DNA of 64,000 bases, taken from CAIWHR01 sp963846855. Lineage in GTDB: Bacteria > Pseudomonadota > Gammaproteobacteria > Burkholderiales > Casimicrobiaceae. Each line of letters opens with the position of its first letter. Position 1 is the stretch's first letter. The position numbers were made by a program, and so were the translations under genes. This document shows, piece after piece, positions 9,287 through 18,173 of the stretch. The stretch spans positions 868,001 to 932,000 of the forward strand of contig CAWJXK010000008.1 in assembly GCA_963846855.1 (NCBI GenBank). Direction: 5' to 3'. The notes beneath the pieces were generated by a model that worked only from the letters and a program-made list of their open reading frames with translations, ran no database searches and was not told the origin of the DNA.

Positions 9287-11026
9287 ATGGCGAATTTGTC
9301 CATGGAAACGCTTACATCTACGCCCGATTTTGCCTCCCCAACTCAACTGACCGGCACGGCGGCGGAAGAGGCCTTTTGTCGATCGTTGCCCCTCCAAGAT
9401 CCGATCGCGGCGCAGAAGCTCCTGTGCGAGGCACTCCCAAGGGTTATCTCGAACCGCAAACCCGACGAACGCCAGCTCAACACCATTCTTGTCTTCGATC
9501 GGCATGCCCATCAGATCAGCAAGCGCTTGCTAGTCCAATACGTTGAAGGCGACGCCCAGTTGCGCTTGCTCGATCGCCGGTTTTTCATTTCGGCACAGCG
9601 ACTGAGCCGATCCTTCGCCGAAGCCTACCAATGCATTCTTGGACCCACCGAGAAATCGGCCGATAACTCCTGTCGCAAGGACATAAGTACGGTCCTGATC
9701 CAGTTGCTCCGGCATTGGAAGGTGGAACTGCTGCTGCGGCTGTTTCGCTACAAGAAGCGCAATTCAGAACAATGGCGGCAACTCCACGCGGCCTACCAGT
9801 TTGCGCAAGCACATGGCCTCTTGCCGCGCAACCCTTCCACGGAGAATGCTGCGCCCGAGCAAACGCTCGAGCGGCAGTTCATCCAAATACTTCTGCTTGG
9901 TGCGATGAGCACCGGTCAATTTTCACCGCGTGAAATGCTCTGGGCAAGTAACTGGATTGAATCTTGGAGTGGCTTGCTCACGCTGCAATCTGCCCACGCC
10001 AGCGCTAAAGCCTCTGTTGAGTGGAGTGGATTCGTGGTCGCTCTCAGCGGCGCAGATGGGCTCAAGCGGTTCTGTATTGGAGAGACGGGAGACCTTGTTC
10101 ATCTTGACACAGCGCCGTTGATGGAGGCAATCGACAACGAGATCGCGACGCTGAACGCTGCACCCAGCGCGCACAAATCGGGAGCACCCACGCATCCGCG
10201 CGTCCGAGGCGCGCTGTTGTCCAAGTTAAAAATGCTCCTTGCCCCCACCACAGTGCAAATCAAGCGGCGTGGCGATCGCAAGCCTGTGGATATTTCGGTG
10301 CAGGCAATCTCCGGTCTTCCGCAAATTGTTCAGGTGTTGCGTGAGGACACCCGGACGCAGGCGGAGCAGACGGCGCGATCGGCAGCACAGCTTGAGGACA
10401 TTACGATTTCGCCGACAAGTGGGCATACACGCATCTCAACCTCCGTGCTGGGCGCTGCCGGCCTTGCGTCCTTTTCAATCGCAACAACCTTCGGCGCGAT
10501 ACCACACACATGGCAAGTCAAGGACCGCAGCGATTCCGGATGTCGGATGCGCGGTCGGCCTTCCGATCTGAACGGCTTGATCCCTGGTTCATTGATTGCC
10601 GTTCGGGATGGCGAGGATGCCCCATGGACCATGGCCGTCATAAGGCGGCTTCGACGGCTGATGGTCGACCACGTCGAAATAGGCCTGGAGCACATCGGAC
10701 GCAAGCCGCGCTTGGTCAAGATGTTGACCGACTGCTATGCCATTTCATCCGCAGAGCCAAACGACAAGCGAAGATGCTTCGGGGCGCTGTACCTCCCGGC
10801 GAGCGAGAAGCATCCGACCATGCCGATCAAGACCCTGGTTGTTCCCGCCGGTGCATATTGTTCCGGGAGCACAGTAATGCTCCTGTCATCTACAGCGACC
10901 TACGCCTTGCGTCTCACGGAACCGCTTGAGCAACAACCCGACTTCGTTTGGACGTCGTTTGCGGTTGTCGACAAGGTTGTGGCGAAATCGCAACGTATAC
11001 TCGGTACGACGGCAATATCTCATTGA
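9287..11026 (+). CDS. PilZ-like domain protein, possible c-di-GMP effector
   Basis: About 579 residues and soluble by appearance. The C-terminal third resembles a PilZ-type module: RRGDR (an RxxxR) near residue 327, DRSDSG (D-x-S-x-x-G) near 413, then a beta-rich stretch with GSLIAVRDGEDAPWTMAVIR and VEIGLEHIGRKPR. The first ~300 residues are helical and I do not recognise them. The assignment rests on the two short motifs plus the neighbouring c-di-GMP genes, so it is moderate only. Starts are uncertain: ATG 9287 is listed, with GTG 9251 and ATG 9302 in frame. Base composition is less GC-rich than the bkd operon. The TPR membrane protein gene follows 54 bp downstream and may be co-transcribed. 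Confidence 0.6.
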   Translation: MANLSMETLTSTPDFASPTQLTGTAAEEAFCRSLPLQDPIAAQKLLCEALPRVISNRKPDERQLNTILVFDRHAHQISKRLLVQYVEGDAQLRLLDRRFFISAQRLSRSFAEAYQCILGPTEKSADNSCRKDISTVLIQLLRHWKVELLLRLFRYKKRNSEQWRQLHAAYQFAQAHGLLPRNPSTENAAPEQTLERQFIQILLLGAMSTGQFSPREMLWASNWIESWSGLLTLQSAHASAKASVEWSGFVVALSGADGLKRFCIGETGDLVHLDTAPLMEAIDNEIATLNAAPSAHKSGAPTHPRVRGALLSKLKMLLAPTTVQIKRRGDRKPVDISVQAISGLPQIVQVLREDTRTQAEQTARSAAQLEDITISPTSGHTRISTSVLGAAGLASFSIATTFGAIPHTWQVKDRSDSGCRMRGRPSDLNGLIPGSLIAVRDGEDAPWTMAVIRRLRRLMVDHVEIGLEHIGRKPRLVKMLTDCYAISSAEPNDKRRCFGALYLPASEKHPTMPIKTLVVPAGAYCSGSTVMLLSSTATYALRLTEPLEQQPDFVWTSFAVVDKVVAKSQRILGTTAISH

Positions 11027-11080
11027 ATTGACCATAGGGAAGATCTCAAGAATTTTGTTGCGGCAGGTTCGATGTGACCC

Positions 11081-12319
11081 ATGGCGTACAAGTCTCCATA
11101 CGATGGCCCGTTGAAACTCGAACTCGTTCAGGACGCGGCACCGGCGACTGAACGGTCTGCTAATGCGAAGAGCGCAGCGAGCGTCGTCCCGACGTCCGCG
11201 ATGGCGTCCGGGATGACAAGCTCAGACAGATACCTGGCAAGAGCGACCCGGGAGCTCGAAGAAGGCCGAATTGACCAGCCACTTTGGGCGCGGGCTGTCG
11301 TCGAGTCCCGAGGCGACGAAATATCGGCCAAGGCAAACTATTTGCGGGCCCGCGCGACGGCACTCCAAGTCCTGAAACGTGACAAACGCGCGGAAGGAAC
11401 GGGCCCCCAATCACGTGTGTTGGCTCCAGCTCGCGATCTGTTTGCCGATACGGTATCTCGCCACGGTGTGGGCTCGGATAACGTCCGCCTAGCCGCGGCT
11501 AGCGATGCGAAAGCCTTGCTCCGCTCCCCGATAGCTATCTTGGCGATGCTCACTTCCTTCGTCATTCTCGTCACGCTGATTATCGCATCCTGGCCGAGCA
11601 CTTCGACGGTTGAGCCGACCGTTGTGGCGCGGGCACCTGCCAGCCCTCGTTCCGGGTCGCCGACGGCCAGCGGCAAGTCGGCGGCAAACAATGACGCAGC
11701 CGTCAGGGGAGCCAGCCCAGACCAGACCGGCGATTTCATGAAGACGATTCAAGAATTGAAGGACGCGGACAACTGGAACGCCGTTGTGCCTCGAGCGTTG
11801 GCCTGGACGCGAAAGGAGCCGGGAAACGCAGCGGCATGGAATGAGCTCAGCATCGCATACGTCAATATGCGGCAACTCCAAGACGCGCATGCCGCAGCTC
11901 GAATGGCAGTGGAAAATGCGCCGAGAAACGTGCTTTTCTGGCGAAACCTAGGGCATCTCAGCCTGGATCTGGATGCGCCTGTCGAGGCGCTCCTCGCGTT
12001 CGAGGAGGCGACGCACTTGAACAACAAGGATGCCTACAGCTTCGTCCAAATCGGCATTCTCGAAGCACGATTGGATCACCTGCCGGAAGCGAAGCTCGCA
12101 TTCAACAACGCATTGGCATTGAATCCCAAGGACGTGAATGCGCGATGTGGTGCAACCTTTGTCGCACAACGGGAGGCACGGCCCAACGAATTGAATGCAA
12201 GCACCAAACAGCCAAAGTCAGCCAACGGCGTTTGCCAGGATTTGTTCGATCAGGCGAGTAAGGCCGCCGGCTCGAGCGGGCCGGCCACATTCAACGTTGT
12301 GCCCTCGCAAGGGCGTTGA
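11081..12319 (+). CDS. Single-pass membrane protein with TPR repeats
   Basis: A 412-residue protein. Residues ~1-145 are cytoplasmic-looking and polar. One membrane helix (IAILAMLTSFVILVTLIIASW) lies near residues 150-170, followed by a Ser/Ala/Pro-rich linker and then TPR-like repeats from ~215 to 350, such as AWNELSIAYVNMRQLQDAHA and YSFVQIGILEARLDHLPEAK. Hence it probably has an extracytoplasmic TPR scaffold. I do not recognise a named family. It follows the PilZ-like gene in the same orientation and converges on the diguanylate cyclase gene. It may be a partner of the neighbouring second-messenger proteins; that is inference from context only. Confidence 0.75.
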   Translation: MAYKSPYDGPLKLELVQDAAPATERSANAKSAASVVPTSAMASGMTSSDRYLARATRELEEGRIDQPLWARAVVESRGDEISAKANYLRARATALQVLKRDKRAEGTGPQSRVLAPARDLFADTVSRHGVGSDNVRLAAASDAKALLRSPIAILAMLTSFVILVTLIIASWPSTSTVEPTVVARAPASPRSGSPTASGKSAANNDAAVRGASPDQTGDFMKTIQELKDADNWNAVVPRALAWTRKEPGNAAAWNELSIAYVNMRQLQDAHAAARMAVENAPRNVLFWRNLGHLSLDLDAPVEALLAFEEATHLNNKDAYSFVQIGILEARLDHLPEAKLAFNNALALNPKDVNARCGATFVAQREARPNELNASTKQPKSANGVCQDLFDQASKAAGSSGPATFNVVPSQGR

Positions 12320-12412
12320 CATCGCTGGCAAAATACCCCGACGCGGCTTCCGGCATTGTCGCGACGCGATGGAGGGTGCCGCAGGCTCGACGGCGGATTC
12401 TGAAAACAGCTA

Positions 12413-14560
12413 TTAGGCGCGCACATGCGTGCCCTCGGCTCTTGGTGCGTCCCAACCGTGTTCCTTCGCTGTCATCGAGGCACCAAGCAATTCACTTGCA
12501 TCCACGATGCCGCCGTGCCACGCCCTTTCCAAATCGCCTTCGACGACGACGGGTGCATCACTGCCCGGGAACTTGAAACTAACAACCCCACAGGCACGGT
12601 TGCGCCCACGCCTCTTGGCGACGTACAGAGCCCAATCCGCAAGGTCGAGGACGCGTTCCCACCCCAGGGCAACGTCGTCCGGTGGCAGCAGCATCGGTGC
12701 GTAGCCAATTGAAACCGCCACGTGAATATCGTCTCCCTGGAAACTGATCGGCTCGGCCGAGATCGCGCGCAAGACGCGCTGCACAATCTCAGCGAGCTCG
12801 CCGGAGGGAGCTACCGGGACGAATACGAGGAATTCCTCACCTCCCCAGCGCACGATCATGTCGGTTTCGCGCAAGGCATAGTGCAATCGCTGCGCCACCG
12901 CGATCAGGACTGCGTCACCTGCAGCATGGCCGAACTGATCATTGATTGATTTGAAGTGGTCGAGATCAATCAGCAGGATTGCCTGCACGGGTTTCTCGAT
13001 CGCGCCCCTTCGCCGGTCGGTTTCGGCGGGTTTCTCACTGATGAAATTCTGAAAATGGCGGCGATTGTATAGCGACGTCAGGGGATCACGAATGCTGTGA
13101 AAACCGAGCTCCTCGTTCCGTCGTGCGAGCAGGCCATTTGTGATCCGCACCCTTCGATACAGCATTGCAACGACTGTGAGTGAGCCCAGGGACATTAGGG
13201 CAAACAACCACCAGAATCGTTGCTCGGATTCACGATTCTGAAGTTCGATCCTGTCAATCCTCCTTTCGGAGTCGAACTTGCTCTGCAATTCCCGCAGATC
13301 CCTCTGTCGAGCGGCATTGAGTATCTTGTCGAAGACTTTCTGCTGGCGGTCATGCAGCGCCAGCGCACCCTTGTAGTCACCCGCGCCGGCAAGGTGCTGG
13401 GCGTATTCCCCCAAAAGATCGGCGATGTCAGCGCTCGCGCCGGTGCGCTCGTATTCCGTGAGTGCCTCTTCGGCCAAACGCTTTCCGTCCGCCATGCGGC
13501 CGAGGCCGAACAGCGCAAATCCCATGTTGGCCTTGTTGGTGGCAATCAGACTCCCGTCGTGCAATTTGGTGCCGAGCTCGAGCGACTGTCTGGACATTTC
13601 CAGCGCGGCCCGGAAATTCTTGCGCCGAAGATGGATGTCGGCAAGGTTGATCAGCGCCAGGCTTTCCTCGACGTTGGAGCCTGCTTTGCGCGCGATTGCA
13701 AGAGCCTCCTGCATGGCTGCAAGCTCCCGCACCGGATCATTGAGGAGCTCGAGCGCAGCCGACTCCGCCATCTTGGCCTTGGCCATTCCATACGTGCTTC
13801 CGGCGCGCTGCGCCTCGCTGAACGCCTGTTTGCTTTCGTCAAGGGCACTTTCCGCCTGCCGCATTGCGCGATGGAGAACCGACAGTTGATAGAGTGCGTT
13901 TGCGCGCCGATAGGGGTTCTGCGCGGCATCGGCTAATGCGTAGGCCTCGCGCAAGCGGGCAAGCGCCTCTTTATCCTGCCCCAGCATGCGTGCTGTCATT
14001 CCGACCACCATGGCCGCCCAGAACTGGGCGTAGGCATCGCCGGCATTCTGCGCAAGAGGACGAGCGTTGTTCGCGAGCAAGTTCGCGCGTGGTACGTCGC
14101 CCGCCACTTGGGCGTCACTGCGGATCAGCAATGCAATCGCCAGAGTGGCATCGCTGAGCGTTGCCCGTCCTTCACGTTCCAGCTGATCGGCGAGTTGCAG
14201 TGCCATGTCCATGTGTCCGGCCGCGACTCGGGCTTGGCCCAGGAGCGCTCCGGCAAAACGGCGTGTCTCGGCATCGGTGGCGCGGGCCTGCGCGACGAAC
14301 TCGTCGAGCTCGACCTCGGCCCGCGCCGGAAAGCCGGCCAGGTCGGCTTCAATTGCCTGCAACTGTTTGTTGGGCTCGGCTTCCGTCGAGGCGACCGACG
14401 GCATCGCAAGCAGGGCGCCGATCAGAACGAGCACAAGTAGCACGTCCTTGCGGAAGGTGCCTCTCTCGACGAATTCAGGTCGCCGGACATTCTCGACGCA
14501 TGCCGCAGATTCGGTGCGCAGCGGCTCGCGGGAAGATGTGGATGTGTCCATTAACGGCAT
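12413..14560 (-). CDS. TPR-containing membrane diguanylate cyclase (GGDEF)
   Basis: A 715-residue protein. An N-terminal hydrophobic segment (DVLLVLVLIGALLAMPSVA, ~39-57) acts as signal or anchor. Tetratricopeptide-like helices fill ~65-420 (ANALYQLSVLHRAMRQAE, ALINLADIHLRRKNFRAALE). A second membrane helix lies at ~449-467, and a GGDEF domain starts at ~490 (DPLTSLYNRR) with the active site GGEEF at ~573-577. It should make c-di-GMP from two GTP in response to a periplasmic TPR sensor. No RxxD inhibitory site is clear before the active site. The start at 14560 was chosen because the signal-like helix lies 39 residues later; the open frame up to 14878 is Arg-rich and looks noncoding. Confidence 0.87.
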   Translation of the reverse strand: MPLMDTSTSSREPLRTESAACVENVRRPEFVERGTFRKDVLLVLVLIGALLAMPSVASTEAEPNKQLQAIEADLAGFPARAEVELDEFVAQARATDAETRRFAGALLGQARVAAGHMDMALQLADQLEREGRATLSDATLAIALLIRSDAQVAGDVPRANLLANNARPLAQNAGDAYAQFWAAMVVGMTARMLGQDKEALARLREAYALADAAQNPYRRANALYQLSVLHRAMRQAESALDESKQAFSEAQRAGSTYGMAKAKMAESAALELLNDPVRELAAMQEALAIARKAGSNVEESLALINLADIHLRRKNFRAALEMSRQSLELGTKLHDGSLIATNKANMGFALFGLGRMADGKRLAEEALTEYERTGASADIADLLGEYAQHLAGAGDYKGALALHDRQQKVFDKILNAARQRDLRELQSKFDSERRIDRIELQNRESEQRFWWLFALMSLGSLTVVAMLYRRVRITNGLLARRNEELGFHSIRDPLTSLYNRRHFQNFISEKPAETDRRRGAIEKPVQAILLIDLDHFKSINDQFGHAAGDAVLIAVAQRLHYALRETDMIVRWGGEEFLVFVPVAPSGELAEIVQRVLRAISAEPISFQGDDIHVAVSIGYAPMLLPPDDVALGWERVLDLADWALYVAKRRGRNRACGVVSFKFPGSDAPVVVEGDLERAWHGGIVDASELLGASMTAKEHGWDAPRAEGTHVRA

Positions 14561-14986
14561 TTGTCTTCGTCGTTTCAGTAGTGGCACCAAAATGCGCTTG
14601 CGGACGTGTCGGCTACAAGAACATCCGCGTTCAAAGAGAGAGTAGCGCAATAACCATGCCGGACCACTTCCGAGGTCACCATTGCAGAGCGGAATTGTTC
14701 CCCTTACGGCACCCGTCCTGATCGGACGATTCCTCGTCGCGTGTCGAGCGAACGCGGTCCGTGCCTCGACGAACCCGGGTTCGAGTCCAGCGGTTGTCCG
14801 ATCCTGTCTGTCATGCGCACGCGAGCGTCCGCTCAGGGGAATATTTTGCTGTTGGCGAGGGAGGCGGCGCCGAAACACTGAGACTTAGGCCTGCTCAGTG
14901 CTTCGGAAGGTTGATGGCGCCGGGTGATTCGGTTCATTGAATTGGCCCGTTACTTGCATGTGCCTTGGTCTTTGGGAAACATCAAG
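14561..14986. other. Divergent intergenic region between two c-di-GMP genes
   Basis: About 425 bp (or 363 bp if GTG 14924 is used as the downstream start) between the diguanylate cyclase (leftward) and the GGDEF-EAL gene (rightward). It should hold both promoters, but I see no sequence close enough to consensus to mark. No RNA gene or repeat was recognised. Confidence 0.45.
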
Positions 14987-17056
14987 ATGCGAAATCCGCT
15001 CATTCCGGACGAAATTCGCACGTCGCGCCCTCGCCAAGGAGGGGTCGCAGCGCCCGGCCACGTCGGAATTCGGGACCCGGGCAGTTCCGCCATCCCGGAA
15101 TCGCATGCCGAAGCAGGGATGTCCCGGCAAATGCCAGCGGTCGAACGAATGCGTAGTTTGTTGCGCCGCCACTTTGGTTGGTTTCGCCGCGAGCCAAGTC
15201 TCGCCGGGGATGCCGAGGTCGTCGAAAGCGAAACGCGGTATGCCTTCCCGCGGTCGCAGGACAAGTGGTCACCGGATCCGCGGCGTGGCGATGCGGCGCC
15301 CAAACGCGTTAACAGGACTGGAACGAACGTAGAGAAACAGATCTCGGCGCTTACCGCGAGCGAAGGTCGTTACCAGCGCCTTGCATTGCTTGGCTCGGAT
15401 TGGCACTGGAACCAGGACGCGCGGCTCCGCTTCACGTCGGTCAACGGCAATCTCGCGGATCCCATCGGTGCGACCATCAAAAGGCACCTTGGCGTTGCTC
15501 CGTGGGACCTGCCGCACGTCGAACCCGATGAGGGCGGATGGGACGCGCTTCGCCGATGCCAGACGGGGCGCGAGACATTTCGGAACGTCGTGCTGCGCCG
15601 GCCAAGGCAGGAGGGAGGCATCAGCTATGTGTCCATCAGCGGCGAACCACTCTTCGCCAAAGATGGCACGTTCATCGGATATCACGGAATCGGGCTCGAT
15701 ATCACGAAGCAAAAGGTCATTGAAGCGGACATCAGCAAGCTCGCTCGGCTCGACCCGCTAACTGGTCTGTGCAATCGAACCTCATTTTTCGAGCGGCTGA
15801 ATCATGCGCTTGCGGTCGCCCGCCGCCATGGTCGCTCGATCGCCCTGCTGTTCCTGGACCTTGACCGATTCAAGGACGTGAATGACGCATTCGGTCACAT
15901 CGCGGGTGACGAAGTGCTCAAGGTGATTGCACGGCGCCTTAACAAGACAATCAGGGACACGGACGCGGTTGCCCGACTGGGCGGAGACGAGTTCATCGTG
16001 CTTGCGGAGGAAATGACGAATCTGGTCGATGTCAACGAGTTCGGTCTACGCCTGCTGGAAGCGCTTTCCGAGTCGTTCGTACTGCGCGGGCAGGAGTGCC
16101 GGCTTGGCGCAAGCATCGGAGTCGCTATGTATCCCGACGACGGCGAGGACGCGGTCGCACTGCTCAAGAACGCCGATGACGCGATGTACCGTGCGAAGGA
16201 ATCCGGCGGCAACAGTATCGCTTTCGTCTCCGAGGTGGGCAAACGGTCGGCCAGCGACAGGATGGTCCTCGGGGCCGGCCTGCGTCGGGCGCTGGACGAA
16301 AACCAGTTTCTGTTGCTCTATCAGCCGAAGGTCTCGATCCGGACCGGCGCTGTGACGGGGGTCGAGGCGCTGATCCGTTGGAAGCACCCCGAGCGGGGGC
16401 TGATTCCGCCGGGAGCGTTCATCCCGCTGGCCGAGGACTCGGGCCTCATCCGCCAGATCGCCCGCTGGGTGCTGCATCAGGCATGCACTCAGGCGTGCCA
16501 ATGGCGTGACGACGGACCTTTCCCCATCCGCGTCGCCGTCAACCTCTCGGCCCGTCAGTTCATCGATGGTGGCCTCGTCATCGAGGTCGCGCACGCCTTG
16601 GCCCAGACCGGATTGCCTCCGGATCTGCTCGAGCTGGAGATCACCGAGAGCATCATGATGGAGCATCCGGATCGTGCTGCGGAGACACTGCTGGAGATCA
16701 AGGCGATGGGAGTGCATGTGTCGATCGACGACTTCGGCACTGGTTTCTCATCTCTCGCGCGGCTCAAGAAGTTTCCGATCGAAAGTTTGAAGATCGATAG
16801 ATCTTTCATCAGCGACGTGGCGGTCGACCCCGACGATGCGGCGATCGTTTCTGCCGTGATTGCGATGGCGCACAATCTGCGCTTGAACGTCGTGGCAGAA
16901 GGTGTCGAGACCGTGGAGCAGATTCGTTTCCTGCGAGAACGAAATTGTGACGAGGTGCAGGGATACCTGGTCAGCCGCCCGATCCTGCCGGAACTGGTCC
17001 GCGAATTCGTCCTGCGCCGCGAAGCAAACCGGCTCGATGCCAGCACGGTCGGCTGA
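14987..17056 (+). CDS. PAS-GGDEF-EAL bifunctional c-di-GMP protein
   Basis: A 689-residue soluble protein. A PAS-like sensor domain covers ~130-240, with GYHGIGLDITKQK at its end. The GGDEF domain starts at DPLTGLCNR and has an intact RLGGDEF at ~332-336. The EAL domain begins near 440 with GVEALIRW and keeps ITESIMME, DDFGTGFSS and AEGVET, so metal-binding and catalytic residues for c-di-GMP hydrolysis appear intact. It could therefore act as cyclase, phosphodiesterase or both. The start at ATG 14987 follows GGGA nine bases upstream; GTG 14924 with GGAAGG at 14905 is an alternative adding 21 residues. The IS3-type element follows ~100 bp after the stop. Confidence 0.92.
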   Translation: MRNPLIPDEIRTSRPRQGGVAAPGHVGIRDPGSSAIPESHAEAGMSRQMPAVERMRSLLRRHFGWFRREPSLAGDAEVVESETRYAFPRSQDKWSPDPRRGDAAPKRVNRTGTNVEKQISALTASEGRYQRLALLGSDWHWNQDARLRFTSVNGNLADPIGATIKRHLGVAPWDLPHVEPDEGGWDALRRCQTGRETFRNVVLRRPRQEGGISYVSISGEPLFAKDGTFIGYHGIGLDITKQKVIEADISKLARLDPLTGLCNRTSFFERLNHALAVARRHGRSIALLFLDLDRFKDVNDAFGHIAGDEVLKVIARRLNKTIRDTDAVARLGGDEFIVLAEEMTNLVDVNEFGLRLLEALSESFVLRGQECRLGASIGVAMYPDDGEDAVALLKNADDAMYRAKESGGNSIAFVSEVGKRSASDRMVLGAGLRRALDENQFLLLYQPKVSIRTGAVTGVEALIRWKHPERGLIPPGAFIPLAEDSGLIRQIARWVLHQACTQACQWRDDGPFPIRVAVNLSARQFIDGGLVIEVAHALAQTGLPPDLLELEITESIMMEHPDRAAETLLEIKAMGVHVSIDDFGTGFSSLARLKKFPIESLKIDRSFISDVAVDPDDAAIVSAVIAMAHNLRLNVVAEGVETVEQIRFLRERNCDEVQGYLVSRPILPELVREFVLRREANRLDASTVG

Positions 17057-17153
17057 GCCCGTCACGTCTCGACGAATCGATCAGGGCCGAAGCCAGAATA
17101 GGCGCAACGAACGGCCCCTTTGGAGAGGCGCGACCGTCCGGTACGGGTCGGGA

Positions 17154-17178
17154 TGGACTTCCCAGCATTTGGTGGACA
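17154..17178 (+). repeat. Left terminal inverted repeat of the IS3-type element
   Basis: It starts TGGACTTCCCAG and ends GGTGGACA. It pairs with the reverse complement of 18108-18132, differing at two positions (13 and 18). Confidence 0.85.
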
Positions 17179-17216
17179 CGAAGTAATCTCATGTTACCAA
17201 TGGCACGGGAGGGATT

Positions 17217-18117
17217 ATGGCCAGCCCGCAAACGGCGAGAAAGGTCCGTCGGTTCTACCAATTCATCGAGTTACACCAGGAGCAGTACGCCGTTAAGACG
17301 ATGTGTCGCCTGCTTAACGTCACGCGTAGCGGCTACTACGCGTGGCTGAAAGAGCCAGTTTCAAACCGAGCGCAAGAGGATGCAAGGCTGCTGCGCCTTA
17401 TTCGCGCCTCGTTTATGGCAAGCCACGGCATCTATGGAGCGCCTCGCGTCTTTCTTGATCTTCGAGAAGCCGGGGAAACGTGTAGTAAGCATCGTGTTGC
17501 GCGCCTGATGCGAATCAATGGTATTCGAGCAGCGTATGGCTATGGGGCCAGGCGGCACTCGGTCATTAAGCAGTCGGCCCTGATACCCAACTCCCTCCAG
17601 CGGAATTTCACCGTTTCCAAGCCAAATGCCGCTTGGGTCACAGACATCACCTACATTCGAACCTGGCAGGGCTGGCTCTATCTTGCTGTGGTGATGGACC
17701 TATTCTCGCGAAAGATAGTCGGATGGTCCACCAGGCCAACGATCGCGCGCGAACTTGCCCTCGACGCGGTCATGATGGCCGTGCGTCGCCGTCGCCAAAC
17801 GGACTCTCATTCACTCGGATCAAGGCTCGCAGTACGGAAGCGATGATTGGCGGCGCTTCTGCCGAACGAACGGTCTCGAGCCAAGCATGAGCAGGCGGGG
17901 AAATTGCTGGGACAACGCGGTTGCAGAATCTTTCTTCAGCAGCTTAAAGAAAGAGCGCATCAAAAAGAGAATCTACAAGAATAGAGAGCTGGCCACCGCG
18001 GACATTTCTGACTACATCGAAACGTTTTACAATCAAACGCGACGCCACAGTCATTTGGGGGGAGTGAGCCCCGAAGCATTTGAATTGGCTGCTAGGGCAC
18101 GCCGGGCTGTCCACTAA
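17217..18117 (+). pseudogene. IS3-family transposase OrfB, frameshifted
   Basis: The first part (17217-17846) covers the HTH_21-like region (AVKTMCRLLNVTRSGYYAW, SHGIYGAPRVFLDLREAG) and the start of the rve integrase core (AAWVTDITYIRTWQGWLYLA, first catalytic Asp). Near 17800-17809 the sense moves to the +1 frame. From there IHSDQGSQYGSDDW (second Asp) and MSRRGNCWDNAVAESFFSSL (catalytic Glu) continue to 18117. A gain of one base or loss of two explains the break. All DDE residues can be found once the frames are joined, so decay is recent or the shift is a sequencing error. Without orfA and with a split orfB it should not transpose on its own. Confidence 0.88.
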
Positions 18118-18132
18118 ATCCTGGGAAGTCCA
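18108..18132 (-). repeat. Right terminal inverted repeat of the IS3-type element
   Basis: It reads TGTCCACTAAAT then CCTGGGAAGTCCA on the + strand. It is the inverted partner of 17154-17178, 23/25 identical, and overlaps the end of the transposase frame. Confidence 0.85.
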
Positions 18133-18173
18133 ATGCCTTTCGTTCACTCTGTCCGCGGGCAACTCGCCAGCCA

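Larger units (their letters stand above)
17154..18132 (+). mobile_element. Decayed IS3-family insertion sequence, 979 bp, orfA missing
   Basis: The element is bounded by 25-bp terminal inverted repeats at 17154-17178 and 18108-18132 that match at 23 of 25 positions. Only the orfB transposase is present. The left repeat lies 38 bp before orfB, leaving no room for the orfA that IS3 elements carry, so an internal deletion probably removed it. OrfB is also frameshifted. No 3-4 bp target duplication is seen (GGA before, ATG after), which fits an old or rearranged insertion. It sits between the GGDEF-EAL gene and the adenylate cyclase gene. Confidence 0.88.

Noticed and set aside
17151..18135. Target-site duplication flanking the IS3-type element.
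   Set aside because: The three bases outside the left end (GGA) and the right end (ATG) do not match.
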